A DNA stretch of 47,831 bases from an uncultured Synechococcaceae cyanobacterium (GCA_902537275.1 CACBAW010000003.1:1-47831), one strand, 5' to 3'. Shown: positions 17,415-23,772, numbered from the stretch's first letter. Translations and numbers: made by a program. The notes: generated by a model not told the origin, from the letters alone.

Positions 17415-17418
17415 AATA

Positions 17419-17598
17419 TCAGAATATATTTAGAGTCCTTAAATAATAAAAACCTCCTATTAGAAAAGGTAATAATATTCCAATAAATAAAAATATGGAT
17501 TTCTTTGATTCGCCTTCTGATATGGGATTAATTTCTGGCTCAATTGCAAAACCATTTTGTCTACCACCGCTTTCGGTTGTATAACCTTTTTTATTCAT
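17419..17598 (-). CDS. Psb34-like photosystem II assembly factor
   Basis: 59 residues. The N terminus carries G-Y-T-T-E-S-G-G-R-Q-N-G-F-A-I-E-P-E, very close to the Hlip-like N-terminal motif (G-G-R-x-N-x-F-A-x-E-P) that defines Psb34 and is shared with high-light-inducible proteins. One transmembrane helix follows at about 34-52. Psb34 binds CP47-containing photosystem II intermediates and competes with Hlips. The helix lacks the chlorophyll-binding E-x-x-N-x-R motif, which argues against a true Hlip. Confidence 0.72.
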   Translation of the reverse strand: MNKKGYTTESGGRQNGFAIEPEINPISEGESKKSIFLFIGILLPFLIGGFYYLRTLNIF

Positions 17599-17683
17599 AA
17601 GAAAAATAATCTAAGGAGATTATCTCATGTAAAAAATTATTTAAAAAAATTTTTTACATTTAGAATTAATCTAATTTTAAGAT

Positions 17684-17818
17684 CTAATAATTGATTTCAA
17701 TCTGAGATTTCAATTTGGCAGCTTTTTTTAAAAGACCTACAACTTCCTTACGACCAGTGGCAAACTCGACCTTGTTTAGTAACTCGCTATATTTTTTTGT
17801 GATTTCTCTATGATTCAT
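17684..17818 (-). CDS. 44-aa basic soluble protein
   Basis: M-N-H-R-E-I-T-K-K-Y-S-E-L-L-N-K-V, then E-F-A-T-G-R-K-E-V-V-G-L-L-K-K-A-A-K-L-K. Two Lys-rich amphipathic helices joined by a T-G-R turn. No family recognised. The codon pattern looks coding. Confidence 0.5.
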   Translation of the reverse strand: MNHREITKKYSELLNKVEFATGRKEVVGLLKKAAKLKSQIEINY

Positions 17819-17904
17819 TTTGAATATTATTTAGCAATAATTATAAAATTGTTATAAATATTTTTTGTATAAAAGATATCAAAATAGAGTTTAAGTACCT
17901 TTAC

Positions 17905-18207
17905 CTATTTAAACCAGCCTTTTTTCTTTGGTTTAATCTCTTCTTTAATAACTTCTTTTTTTCTCCCAAATAATCCCTTTTTTTGGACTGGTAAATTCTC
18001 TTCAACAGGTTTAGATTTTCTGTTAAATAAGCCTTTTTTAGGTTCTTTTTTAATTGATTCTTTTATATCGGAAATCTTCGTTTTTTTAGGATTTGATTTT
18101 GGATTTTTGAGTTTTCTATCTGCGAATAAAGTTTGATATACAAAAAAACCAAAAACAGCAAAGAAGCCTAATGCCTGTACTAGAGCAGTTCCAAGATTAT
18201 CAAACAT
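17905..18207 (-). CDS. Single-pass protein with a basic G-L-F repeat tail
   Basis: 100 residues. A hydrophobic segment at about residues 8-28 is followed by a strongly basic, low-complexity tail. The tail has three related units: K-K-G-L-F-N-R-K, K-K-G-L-F-G-R-K and K-K-G-W-F-K at the very end. Such Lys/Arg plus aromatic repeats could bind a membrane surface, nucleic acid or a partner protein. It starts directly at the stop of the upstream gene (no gap), suggesting coupled translation. No family recognised. Confidence 0.6.
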   Translation of the reverse strand: MFDNLGTALVQALGFFAVFGFFVYQTLFADRKLKNPKSNPKKTKISDIKESIKKEPKKGLFNRKSKPVEENLPVQKKGLFGRKKEVIKEEIKPKKKGWFK

Positions 18208-18393
18208 TTAGGCCTCAACTTTGTATAGTGATTCTTTTTCTTTCGCTTCTATACATTTTTCATCATCAGACAAGCATTCAATTTCTACCATCTTCTCAGT
18301 ATAAGAACTGCAACCACTTGCATTTGCATTAGATATTGAAAACAAGGTTAGTAACCCTAAAATTAAGGCGCATGAAGTGTTAATCGGTTTCAT
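18208..18393 (-). CDS. Small exported Cys-containing protein
   Basis: 61 residues. A signal peptide (about 25 residues, ending A-N-A-S) precedes a mature part with four Cys (G-C-S-S, E-C-L-S, K-C-I-E plus one in the signal region) and acidic stretches. It probably acts in the lumen or periplasm. The next gene starts at the base after its stop codon. No family recognised. Confidence 0.55.
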   Translation of the reverse strand: MKPINTSCALILGLLTLFSISNANASGCSSYTEKMVEIECLSDDEKCIEAKEKESLYKVEA

Positions 18394-18478
18394 GAATTTT
18401 TATTTTCATTATGGAAAAATAATTTCGCAATTGCGAAGATATGTTCTCTTCTGCTAAAAGTGTCCCCTTTTTATGTAT

Positions 18479-18658
18479 CTATTTGTAGTAATTAACTAAA
18501 TCGATAATTAATATTGCTAGTAATAAAAAACCTAAAATGAAAGGTAAATAAGGATATTTGTTTAAAATTTTGTTTAGTTGATTTTTCGATGTTTGATTTT
18601 TCTTTTTCTTTTCTCTAGGTGGTAAGCCTAACTCTTCCCTTCTCTTAGCTTCTCCCAT
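18479..18658 (-). CDS. DUF2839-like small membrane protein
   Basis: 59 residues. The N terminus M-G-E-A-K-R-R-E-E-L-G-L-P-P-R-E is characteristic of the cyanobacterial DUF2839 group. It is followed by a Lys-rich linker and one helix (P-F-I-L-G-F-L-L-L-A-I-L-I-I). Function unknown. Confidence 0.65.
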   Translation of the reverse strand: MGEAKRREELGLPPREKKKKNQTSKNQLNKILNKYPYLPFILGFLLLAILIIDLVNYYK

Positions 18659-18784
18659 AATTTTTTAAACTATTTAAGACTATCTTATACACTTAGAAAA
18701 AGTAGTGTATTTTTCTTGATTTAAATTATTAACCGTTAGTATAGTTGAAATTTTGGATATATTAAAAATATACAAAAAAATTAC

Positions 18785-18892
18785 ATGATAGAAGTAGTTT
18801 GGTCAGTAAATATAATGATTGCAATTCTGATTATTGGTGTTGCCTGGGTTCTTTATTACATATTTACTTATGATCAAAAATTTACTTCCTAG
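18785..18892 (+). CDS. 35-aa single-pass membrane protein
   Basis: M-I-E-V-V-W-S-V-N-I followed by a hydrophobic helix and a short polar end (Y-D-Q-K-F-T-S). It stops 4 nt before the Nif11-like gene on the same strand, so the two are likely co-transcribed. Similar in size to low-mass photosynthetic subunits but not identifiable. Confidence 0.5.
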   Translation: MIEVVWSVNIMIAILIIGVAWVLYYIFTYDQKFTS

Positions 18893-18896
18893 ATAA

Positions 18897-19079
18897 ATGT
18901 CAGATAAAGATCTAAGTAATTTTCTAAAAAAAATAGAGCAACTTAATCAAATTGCTGAGCTAATAAAAAATAATCCTAGTAAAAAATTATCCCTTTCAAA
19001 ATGCAAGAATCATGATGAAGTAATTAGATTAACCACTGATTGGGGTTTTGATATTGGTAAAAGGTGGGGAGAATATTAA
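18897..19079 (+). CDS. Nif11-like domain protein
   Basis: 60 residues. The layout M-S-D-K-D-L-S-N-F-L-K-K-I (helix 1), I-A-E-L-I-K-N-N-P (helix 2), C-K-N-H-D-E-V-I-R-L-T-T-D-W-G-F-D-I follows the Nif11 pattern (a-x-x-x-G-F-x-I near the end). In Prochlorococcus, Nif11-type domains also serve as leader peptides of lanthipeptide precursors, but this protein ends shortly after the domain (K-R-W-G-E-Y), with no core rich in Cys, Ser or Thr. It is thus probably not a precursor peptide. Confidence 0.7.
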   Translation: MSDKDLSNFLKKIEQLNQIAELIKNNPSKKLSLSKCKNHDEVIRLTTDWGFDIGKRWGEY

Positions 19080-19164
19080 TTGATTTTACTACCAGCATTA
19101 TTAAAATTGCCATCAACATTAAATTATATTCCTAAGATTAATTAGTATTTCTTGTATTTGAGTT

Positions 19165-19935
19165 ATGAAAGAAATTGGAGAGATAAAGTCAAATATATAT
19201 AAAATAGCTGCCGTTACTGATAGAGGGCAAAGATTAAATAAATTAATTTCTCCTATGTATGAGGAAAAAGCTAATGAAATGGATGAATTGATTGATGCTC
19301 TTAAAGACTTTAGTTTTGAAATATCAGAAAAATTATTGTCTGGAGAGTGGGAATTGATTTTTTCTAATGTTGAATTATTTCGAAGTTCTCCTTTCTTCCT
19401 TGCTATTGAAAAGGCATTAAATGATGAATTTAAAAGTAATCTTTTTTTTAAATTACATCAATTGCAAGTAGGATCCTTTGGCATATCCACTATTGGGAGA
19501 ATTGCTCAAAAGATTGATTTTGAAAAAAAAGAATTTATATCTACTTTTGATACTACAATATTTGGGCTTACAACTATTCCTATCTTAGGTTGGTTCAAAC
19601 TATTGCCTACTTTTGGTGGAAGGGTAATAACCCTAGCAAGTGATTTAGTTTTAAGAAATAATTTACTTGATATGAACTTACAAAAGACAAAAGTTTCCAA
19701 AGTTGATGGACTTAATAAGATTCCATTATTTAGTGAATTACTTATGGATAGATGGTATCCAGTTAAAGAGGTATGGAATAAGTTACCTTGGAATAAAGAA
19801 TCACCAAATTGCCAGGTTTCAATTGTATATTTAGACGATGAAATGAGAATTATGCAGGATATGTATGGGTCTATTTTTATTTATATAAGGCCTTCAATAT
19901 CCTTGTTGAATTCAAATTCAATCTCTAATGATTAA
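19165..19935 (+). CDS. PAP/fibrillin family protein (second copy)
   Basis: 256 residues. The N-terminal helical segment (I-A-A-V-T-D-R-G-Q-R-L) leads into L-L-S-G-E-W-E-L-I-F-S-N-V, the entrance to a lipocalin-like barrel. The body contains two long hydrophobic strands (T-T-I-F-G-L-T-T-I-P-I-L-G-W-F) and the C terminus has V-Y-L-D-D-E-M-R-I-M-Q-D-M-Y-G, the equivalent of the fibrillin D-x-x-L-R-I-x-R-G-D. It is longer and more divergent than the member at 16.2 kb. Probably thylakoid or plastoglobule associated. Confidence 0.78.
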   Translation: MKEIGEIKSNIYKIAAVTDRGQRLNKLISPMYEEKANEMDELIDALKDFSFEISEKLLSGEWELIFSNVELFRSSPFFLAIEKALNDEFKSNLFFKLHQLQVGSFGISTIGRIAQKIDFEKKEFISTFDTTIFGLTTIPILGWFKLLPTFGGRVITLASDLVLRNNLLDMNLQKTKVSKVDGLNKIPLFSELLMDRWYPVKEVWNKLPWNKESPNCQVSIVYLDDEMRIMQDMYGSIFIYIRPSISLLNSNSISND

Positions 19936-19969
19936 TTAAAACACTGAATAATACTACCAGCAGTTAAAT

Positions 19970-20131
19970 TCAAGCTAATAATCCAGATTCTTTCAAATAA
20001 TATTTAAATAAAAGAATCACTAAAAGGTTTACTATTGCTAAGGCTACTAAACCATTTCTGTTTTTTACATCTAATTTCTTGACTAAATTAGAAAGATAAA
20101 CTACTGGATTTTCTGGCTCTTTATTATCCAA
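19970..20131 (-). CDS. 53-aa membrane protein with TTG start
   Basis: Begins at TTG with D-N-K-E-P-E-N-P-V-V-Y-L-S-N-L-V-K-K-L-D-V and has a helix (A-L-A-I-V-N-L-L-V-I-L-L-F) near the end. No ATG in frame and an in-frame stop just upstream of the TTG. The sequence looks like a real small protein, but the start rests on inference. It fills most of the gap between two longer genes. Confidence 0.45.
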   Translation of the reverse strand: MDNKEPENPVVYLSNLVKKLDVKNRNGLVALAIVNLLVILLFKYYLKESGLLA

Positions 20132-20227
20132 ATTTTATTTAAATTTTAATTTGACAAGAAAATATCACAGTTTCATTTGAAGAATCAAAATTGTAAAGAT
20201 GAATATCCAAAAAGAAATAAATAATTT

Positions 20228-20602
20228 TTAACCCATAATTCCTGCATTTTTTAAAAACGCTTTACCCATATTGCCAATTACAAAAAATAGAGACAGATTA
20301 ATTAAAAGGACTATCAATAATGCCAACATTTTATAGTTTGGATTAGTTGAGATGCCATCAAATCCATTATTAAGAAATCTTTTAAAAAGTGATTTGTTAA
20401 TTTTTAGTTTTTGTTGCTCAGAATCAAGTTTTACTTTTTCTTCTGAAGAATCTTGCTTACTTGCTTTCTCTAGAAATTCTGTAAATGCCTTAACATTTTC
20501 TTCTTTTTTATTCCCCTCATTAAGATCTTTATTGTCTTCATTCAAATTGGGGGACGATTCGATTGAATTATTTTCCTCAGGATTAAGTTTTGAATCTTCC
20601 AA
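20228..20602 (-). CDS. Tail-anchored acidic protein
   Basis: 124 residues. The first 65 are highly charged and disordered-looking (runs of Glu, Asn, Lys, Ser). A basic patch (K-S-L-F-K-R-F-L) follows and a single hydrophobic helix lies near residues 92-110, close to the C terminus. A TATACT-like -10 is found about 20 nt upstream on the minus strand. No family recognised. Confidence 0.6.
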   Translation of the reverse strand: MEDSKLNPEENNSIESSPNLNEDNKDLNEGNKKEENVKAFTEFLEKASKQDSSEEKVKLDSEQQKLKINKSLFKRFLNNGFDGISTNPNYKMLALLIVLLINLSLFFVIGNMGKAFLKNAGIMG

Positions 20603-20633
20603 ATTAATAGTATATGCTAGGAGTATATTACAC

Positions 20634-20672
20634 CATAAAAAAAACCCACTCGATCAATTGAAGAGAGGGTTA
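20634..20672 (-). terminator. Hairpin with T-run on minus strand, upstream of the tail-anchored gene
   Basis: Read on the minus strand: AACCCTCTC, loop, GAGTGGGTT, then eight T. The stem pairs except for one A-A mismatch. It lies 5' of the gene ending at 20228, and no minus-strand ORF ends just before it. It may terminate a short RNA from the 20.67-20.76 kb spacer, or read-through antisense to the 20758 gene. Confidence 0.5.
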
Positions 20673-20757
20673 GCTAAGGTTAAAGTTCTTAAACTAATAA
20701 TAATTTATTTTAATTAAATTTGCGGTGGTAGCATAATGAAGTTTTAATTTAGATTAT

Positions 20758-20988
20758 ATGCAAGGTGATTTTTTCGTACATATGTTAGATGCAAATACTA
20801 AAAAAGCATGTAAAGATGATCCCTCAATAAGAGAAATTAAAATTAGAAATATAGAACATGCTATTGAACAAGCAGAATTGATGATAAAAGAATCAAAAAT
20901 GAGCCAAGAAGAATTAATTTTTTTAAAGAGAAAAATATCGGACTCAAGACAAGATTTAGAGATACTTTATTTAATGAAAATTCAATGA
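20758..20988 (+). CDS. Small helical (coiled-coil-like) hypothetical protein
   Basis: 76 residues, no membrane segment. From residue 22 on it reads as two long charged helices (I-R-N-I-E-H-A-I-E-Q-A-E-L-M-I and Q-E-E-L-I-F-L-K-R-K-I-S-D-S-R) with a heptad-like spacing of hydrophobics. Internal ATG at residue 9. No family recognised. Confidence 0.58.
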   Translation: MQGDFFVHMLDANTKKACKDDPSIREIKIRNIEHAIEQAELMIKESKMSQEELIFLKRKISDSRQDLEILYLMKIQ

Positions 20989-21103
20989 ATATAAATTTGT
21001 TAATTTTTAAAAGGATTGAATTTATGCAAAGAAATTTAATTTGTATATTTGAAGACTTATAAAGTTTAAAGGGAATGTAATTATTTATATAAAGGTTCTA
21101 GTT

Positions 21104-21205
21104 ATGTCTAAAAATAATCTATATATACCTTTAAAGGTTGTTCCATACATTTTCATTTCAATTACTGCCATAGCAATAACAGCAGCTACATATGTAATTA
21201 CTTAG
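21104..21205 (+). CDS. 33-aa single-pass membrane protein
   Basis: M-S-K-N-N-L-Y-I-P-L-K-V-V-P, then one helix rich in Ile, Ala and Thr to the end. A short frame, but with coding-like codons and the recurring small-protein design of this window. Not identifiable. Confidence 0.45.
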   Translation: MSKNNLYIPLKVVPYIFISITAIAITAATYVIT

Positions 21206-21269
21206 TTCTATAAGCTATGTAAAGTTTTTAGATATTAAATAAATTAAAGTATTTACAATAACTAATTGT

Positions 21270-21512
21270 ATGAATAAATTCAAAATTGCAATTTTTATAA
21301 TATCAATAATCATATTTTCCCTAATTGGGATTAAAAAATTAATTCATATAAATCAAGTTAAAGATATAAAAAATAAAGAAGAATCATTTCTAAATGAATC
21401 TATACGTGTTTTAAATGAATGTTTCGATCTAGAAAATAAAAATAAAAGAACTCTTAATAAATCAATTGAATTAATTGAGTATTGCTTAAAGGAATATGGA
21501 TATAAAAACTGA
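21270..21512 (+). CDS. N-terminally anchored small helical protein
   Basis: 80 residues. One N-terminal hydrophobic helix (I-A-I-F-I-I-S-I-I-I-F-S-L-I-G-I) is followed by a charged helical domain with two Cys (N-E-C-F-D-L-E and E-Y-C-L-K-E-Y) about 20 residues apart. The Cys pair could form a disulfide across a helical hairpin. No family recognised. Confidence 0.55.
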   Translation: MNKFKIAIFIISIIIFSLIGIKKLIHINQVKDIKNKEESFLNESIRVLNECFDLENKNKRTLNKSIELIEYCLKEYGYKN

Positions 21513-21639
21513 TTTCAAAACTAGATTGATGAATTTCCTTAATACTCCACTAATATGCAAATAAAAATTTCTCATCAATAATCTTGTTATGTTCCATAAT
21601 TTTTTATTAATAATATTTTGCTAATTTAATTTTTTTAAA

Positions 21640-22047
21640 ATGACTAAAGTTAAATGTTCTTATTTAGGAAATTTAAACTGTGAGGCTATTCATCTACAAT
21701 CTGGAAGTCTTATTAGAACTGATGCACCTTTAGATCACTGCGGTAAAGGTGAAAGTTTTTCCCCAACTGATTTATTAGCAACATCTCTAGGTACTTGCCT
21801 GCTAACCATCATGGCAATCAAAGCCAAATCGAAAGGATTTGATTTGAAAGGTATATATTTAGATATTGAAAAAATAATGACACAAAATAGCGAGAGGAAG
21901 ATAAAAGAACTAATAATAGATATTTTTATACCAGAGAGCACTTCTAATGAAACTATTGATTTTTTGAAAAAAGCTTCCAAAGAATGTCCAGTTACAAGAA
22001 ATTTATCTCAAGAAATAGATATTAAAATTAGTTGGCATCATGAATAA
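21640..22047 (+). CDS. OsmC family peroxiredoxin-like protein
   Basis: 135 residues of the OsmC/Ohr fold. Both redox cysteines are in place: Cys53 in S-L-G-T-C-L-L-T-I-M and Cys116 in K-E-C-P-V-T-R. The lead-in G-K-G-E-S-F-S-P-T-D-L-L-A-T-S is typical. Members reduce organic hydroperoxides; this one is closer to the general OsmC/YhfA group than to Ohr. Together with the GPx at 9.4 kb it adds to peroxide defence. Confidence 0.92.
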   Translation: MTKVKCSYLGNLNCEAIHLQSGSLIRTDAPLDHCGKGESFSPTDLLATSLGTCLLTIMAIKAKSKGFDLKGIYLDIEKIMTQNSERKIKELIIDIFIPESTSNETIDFLKKASKECPVTRNLSQEIDIKISWHHE

Positions 22048-22076
22048 ATCTCAAACATAGTTATTACAAAAATATA

Positions 22077-22187
22077 ATGAAATACTTTATTGGAATAATC
22101 ATTCTTTTATTTGGAATTTATATAATGACAGATTTGGCATTAAAGACTAGGTATACAAGAAAAAGACTTTCAAAAGGAAAAAAATAA
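22077..22187 (+). CDS. 36-aa single-pass membrane protein
   Basis: M-K-Y-F-I-G-I-I-I-L-L-F-G-I-Y-I-M, then a basic tail (T-R-Y-T-R-K-R-L-S-K-G-K-K). Thirty nucleotides after the osmC-like gene and on the same strand. Not identifiable. Confidence 0.45.
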   Translation: MKYFIGIIILLFGIYIMTDLALKTRYTRKRLSKGKK

Positions 22188-22262
22188 ATCTTTTAAATTT
22201 TAATGTTGCAGATAAAGTTAATAGATTTATTTTTGCACTAAGAATTCAGTCATATTTTAGTC

Positions 22263-22547
22263 TTATTTTTTTACTATTTTTTGGTCAATCAAACTAATCA
22301 AAGGAATCATGAAATTTACATTTATTCCAACAGTGCACCATGCATAAATAATAAGAAAAAATATTTTTATAAATAAATTAGGGGGTAAGGTGAAAAATAT
22401 TTTGAAAAACCCTCCAATGAATAAAACTAATATTCCAATTTGAAAAAGACCTTTGATTATCCATTTAAGTCCATTTTTTTTAATGTTTATATAAAACCAG
22501 AAAAAAACAAAACTAAATAACAATAAATATACAAAATTTATGATCAT
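22263..22547 (-). CDS. Hypothetical three-helix membrane protein
   Basis: 94 residues, almost entirely hydrophobic, with three segments at about residues 2-22, 33-50 and 57-85 and short basic turns (N-I-K-K-N-G-L-K-W). A 12-bp palindrome at 22592-22603 lies 44 nt upstream. No family recognised. Confidence 0.58.
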   Translation of the reverse strand: MIINFVYLLLFSFVFFWFYINIKKNGLKWIIKGLFQIGILVLFIGGFFKIFFTLPPNLFIKIFFLIIYAWCTVGINVNFMIPLISLIDQKIVKK

Positions 22548-22687
22548 CTTTTTGGAGAAAATCTAATAAATTTGCCATTATCAAGGCATGATGATAATTA
22601 TCACTTTTTTATCTGCTAATTTTTTTTAAAAAAGGAAAAGTTATACAAAAAAAAATAAAAACAAATTATTTTTTTTAACTTTTTATC

Positions 22688-23071
22688 TTAAAACATTTTG
22701 GATTTTAGTAAATCAACTCTTTTTTGATTCACTCCCAAATCACTATCTCCAACTCTTGATTCTGATCTTATTGATAAGATGTTTGATTCAGGTAAAAAGG
22801 ATACTTCTAAGTCGTCTACATACTTCATCCATTTACTGGTTGCCTCAGCATGAAGATAATCGCCATCAATTTCTACAATCTCAGTTCTTGGAGTGTTTTC
22901 GATAAATGTTTTAATCTCTTCAAAAGGTTTTTCAATATTATTTACCTCCCACTCTTCTCGTACACAATGAGCAATCTCTACACAAGGTCTTAGTTCTATA
23001 TGTGAGGCAAATGATGAAGAAGGGAATATAAAGCTTGAACAAATTAAAATTGCTAAAAAAAGTATTTGCAT
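22688..23071 (-). CDS. DUF1499 family exported protein
   Basis: 127 residues. A signal peptide (L-F-L-A-I-L-I-C-S-S-F-I-F-P-S-S-S-F-A-S) precedes a DUF1499 domain with P-C-V-E-I-A-H-C-V, I-D-G-D-Y-L-H-A-E-A-T-S, and the signature R-S-E-S-R-V-G-D-S-D-L-G-V-N-Q-K-R. Such proteins occur in chloroplasts and cyanobacteria; the biochemical role is unknown. Probably in the lumen or periplasm. Confidence 0.88.
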   Translation of the reverse strand: MQILFLAILICSSFIFPSSSFASHIELRPCVEIAHCVREEWEVNNIEKPFEEIKTFIENTPRTEIVEIDGDYLHAEATSKWMKYVDDLEVSFLPESNILSIRSESRVGDSDLGVNQKRVDLLKSKMF

Positions 23072-23199
23072 TAACAGAAGAATTTAACGACTTATAATCT
23101 AACTAATTTAATTACTAATTTGTAATGACGACCTAATTATTTTGTAAGTAAGCATATATGTTTTTATATTCAGAATTTAATATGCATTTCTAATAATCC

Positions 23200-23231
23200 A
23201 AAAAAAAAGATCTCTCAAAGAGAGATCTTTT
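23200..23231 (-). terminator. Strong intrinsic terminator on the minus strand
   Basis: A 12-bp perfect stem (AAAAGATCTCTC / GAGAGATCTTTT, 3-nt loop) followed on the minus strand by nine T. It ends the structured transcript from 23246-23330. Nothing on the plus strand needs it, since the nearest gene upstream reads the other way. Confidence 0.82.
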
Positions 23232-23245
23232 AAAATTGATTTAAA

Positions 23246-23320
23246 TTAAGTGTTTCCTTGTTTCCACTGAAATAAATCAATTCCTCCTACACACCACCCT
23301 AATATCACACCTAAATTCAA
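23246..23320 (-). CDS. Possible 24-aa peptide, TTG start
   Basis: The frame reads N-L-G-V-I-L-G-W-C-V-G-G-I-D-L-F-Q-W-K-Q-G-N-T after a TTG, with an in-frame stop four codons upstream of it. The composition (a short Gly-rich hydrophobic helix with Trp, then a polar end) is that of a small membrane peptide. There is no convincing ribosome-binding site. It may be a coincidental frame within a structured RNA. Confidence 0.3.
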   Translation of the reverse strand: MNLGVILGWCVGGIDLFQWKQGNT

Positions 23321-23370
23321 AATATGTAATGCTTAATAGACCTCTATCTTAACTGTCACATGGCAAAAAA

Positions 23371-23476
23371 TACAAAAAGTACTCAAACATCGAGGTCGAG
23401 TACTTTTAAAGTTATCAGAAAAAAGTGTGTGAGGAGTTTCTGATTTATTTAATTTACTCCGTAGGTAATTTAAAAG
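23371..23476 (-). ncRNA. Candidate sRNA carrying the Yfr1 core motif
   Basis: Read on the minus strand: a hairpin with stem ATCAGAAA / TTTCTGAT (23414-23444) displays ACTCCTCACAC (23427-23437), identical to the 11-nt conserved core of Yfr1. It is followed by a second hairpin, AAAAGTACTC / GAGTACTTTT (23375-23407), and a T-rich tail: a typical sRNA plus terminator. Upstream is a TATACT -10 element. In classical Yfr1 the core is single-stranded between two hairpins and the gene lies near trxA/guaB, which are not here; this one shows it mostly in a loop. The opposite strand would carry the perfect antisense. Confidence 0.6.
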
Positions 23477-23481
23477 GCTAC

Positions 23482-23487
23482 AGTATA
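23482..23487 (-). promoter_or_regulatory. Putative -10 element of the Yfr1-motif sRNA
   Basis: TATACT on the minus strand. Transcription would begin about 7 nt downstream and give an RNA of roughly 100 nt ending at the T-tract near 23371. No clear -35. Confidence 0.4.
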
Positions 23488-23560
23488 AATTACTAATTAT
23501 TTAAATCTTTAAGAAAAATTGGGCGTTGATGAAAAAAATAATTAAAAACATAAAATATTC

Positions 23561-23707
23561 ATGAAAAGTATTTACAAAAAAATTATTTTTATTATTTCGG
23601 CAATTGTTCTTTTTTCAGTAATAGTGGTTGTTGTCAAATATTCGCTTACTTATATTGAAAATAATCCCGATAAATACCTACCTACACAAAAGAAAGACAA
23701 AAATTAA
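23561..23707 (+). CDS. 48-aa single-pass membrane protein
   Basis: M-K-S-I-Y-K-K-I-I-F-I-I-S-A-I-V, one helix rich in Ile and Val, then a polar tail (E-N-N-P-D-K-Y-L-P-T-Q-K-K-D-K-N). Not identifiable, but in the same style as its neighbours. Confidence 0.5.
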   Translation: MKSIYKKIIFIISAIVLFSVIVVVVKYSLTYIENNPDKYLPTQKKDKN

Positions 23708-23772
23708 GTATAAATTCACTTCAAAAAATCTATAAAGTGTCTTAAGAATGTTCTAAATAGACAGCTTGAGTT

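Larger units (their letters stand above)
23200..23330 (-). ncRNA. Candidate structured RNA with a Yfr1-complementary element
   Basis: On the minus strand the segment ends in the terminator at 23200-23231. Before it is a long hairpin: a 10-bp perfect stem (AATTGATTTA / TAAATCAATT) enclosing a 4-bp inner stem (AGTG / CACT) with loop G-AAACAAGGAA-A. Just 5' of the stem is GTGTGTAGGAGG, which can pair with the Yfr1-like CTCCTCACACAC of the neighbouring RNA (5 bp, one bulged U, 6 bp). The 5' end is not determined. A 24-codon ORF overlaps it, so it could instead be a tiny mRNA. Confidence 0.5.

Noticed and set aside
18424-18437. Perfect 14-bp palindrome TTCGCAATTGCGAA upstream of a small exported protein gene
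   Set aside because: Palindromes of this length are expected a few times by chance in a window of this size, and no second copy was noticed. It remains a weak operator candidate.
18897-19079. Lanthipeptide (prochlorosin-type) precursor
   Set aside because: The Nif11-like domain is followed by only a few residues with no Cys, Ser or Thr core, and no modification enzyme gene is in the window.
20352-20717. A 121-codon plus-strand frame
   Set aside because: It is antisense to the tail-anchored acidic protein; its Ser/Phe-rich content is what the complement of a Glu/Lys-rich coding strand produces.
21024-21062. A 12-codon frame (M-Q-R-N-L-I-C-I-F-E-D-L)
   Set aside because: Too short, with no ribosome-binding site or nearby terminator to support it.
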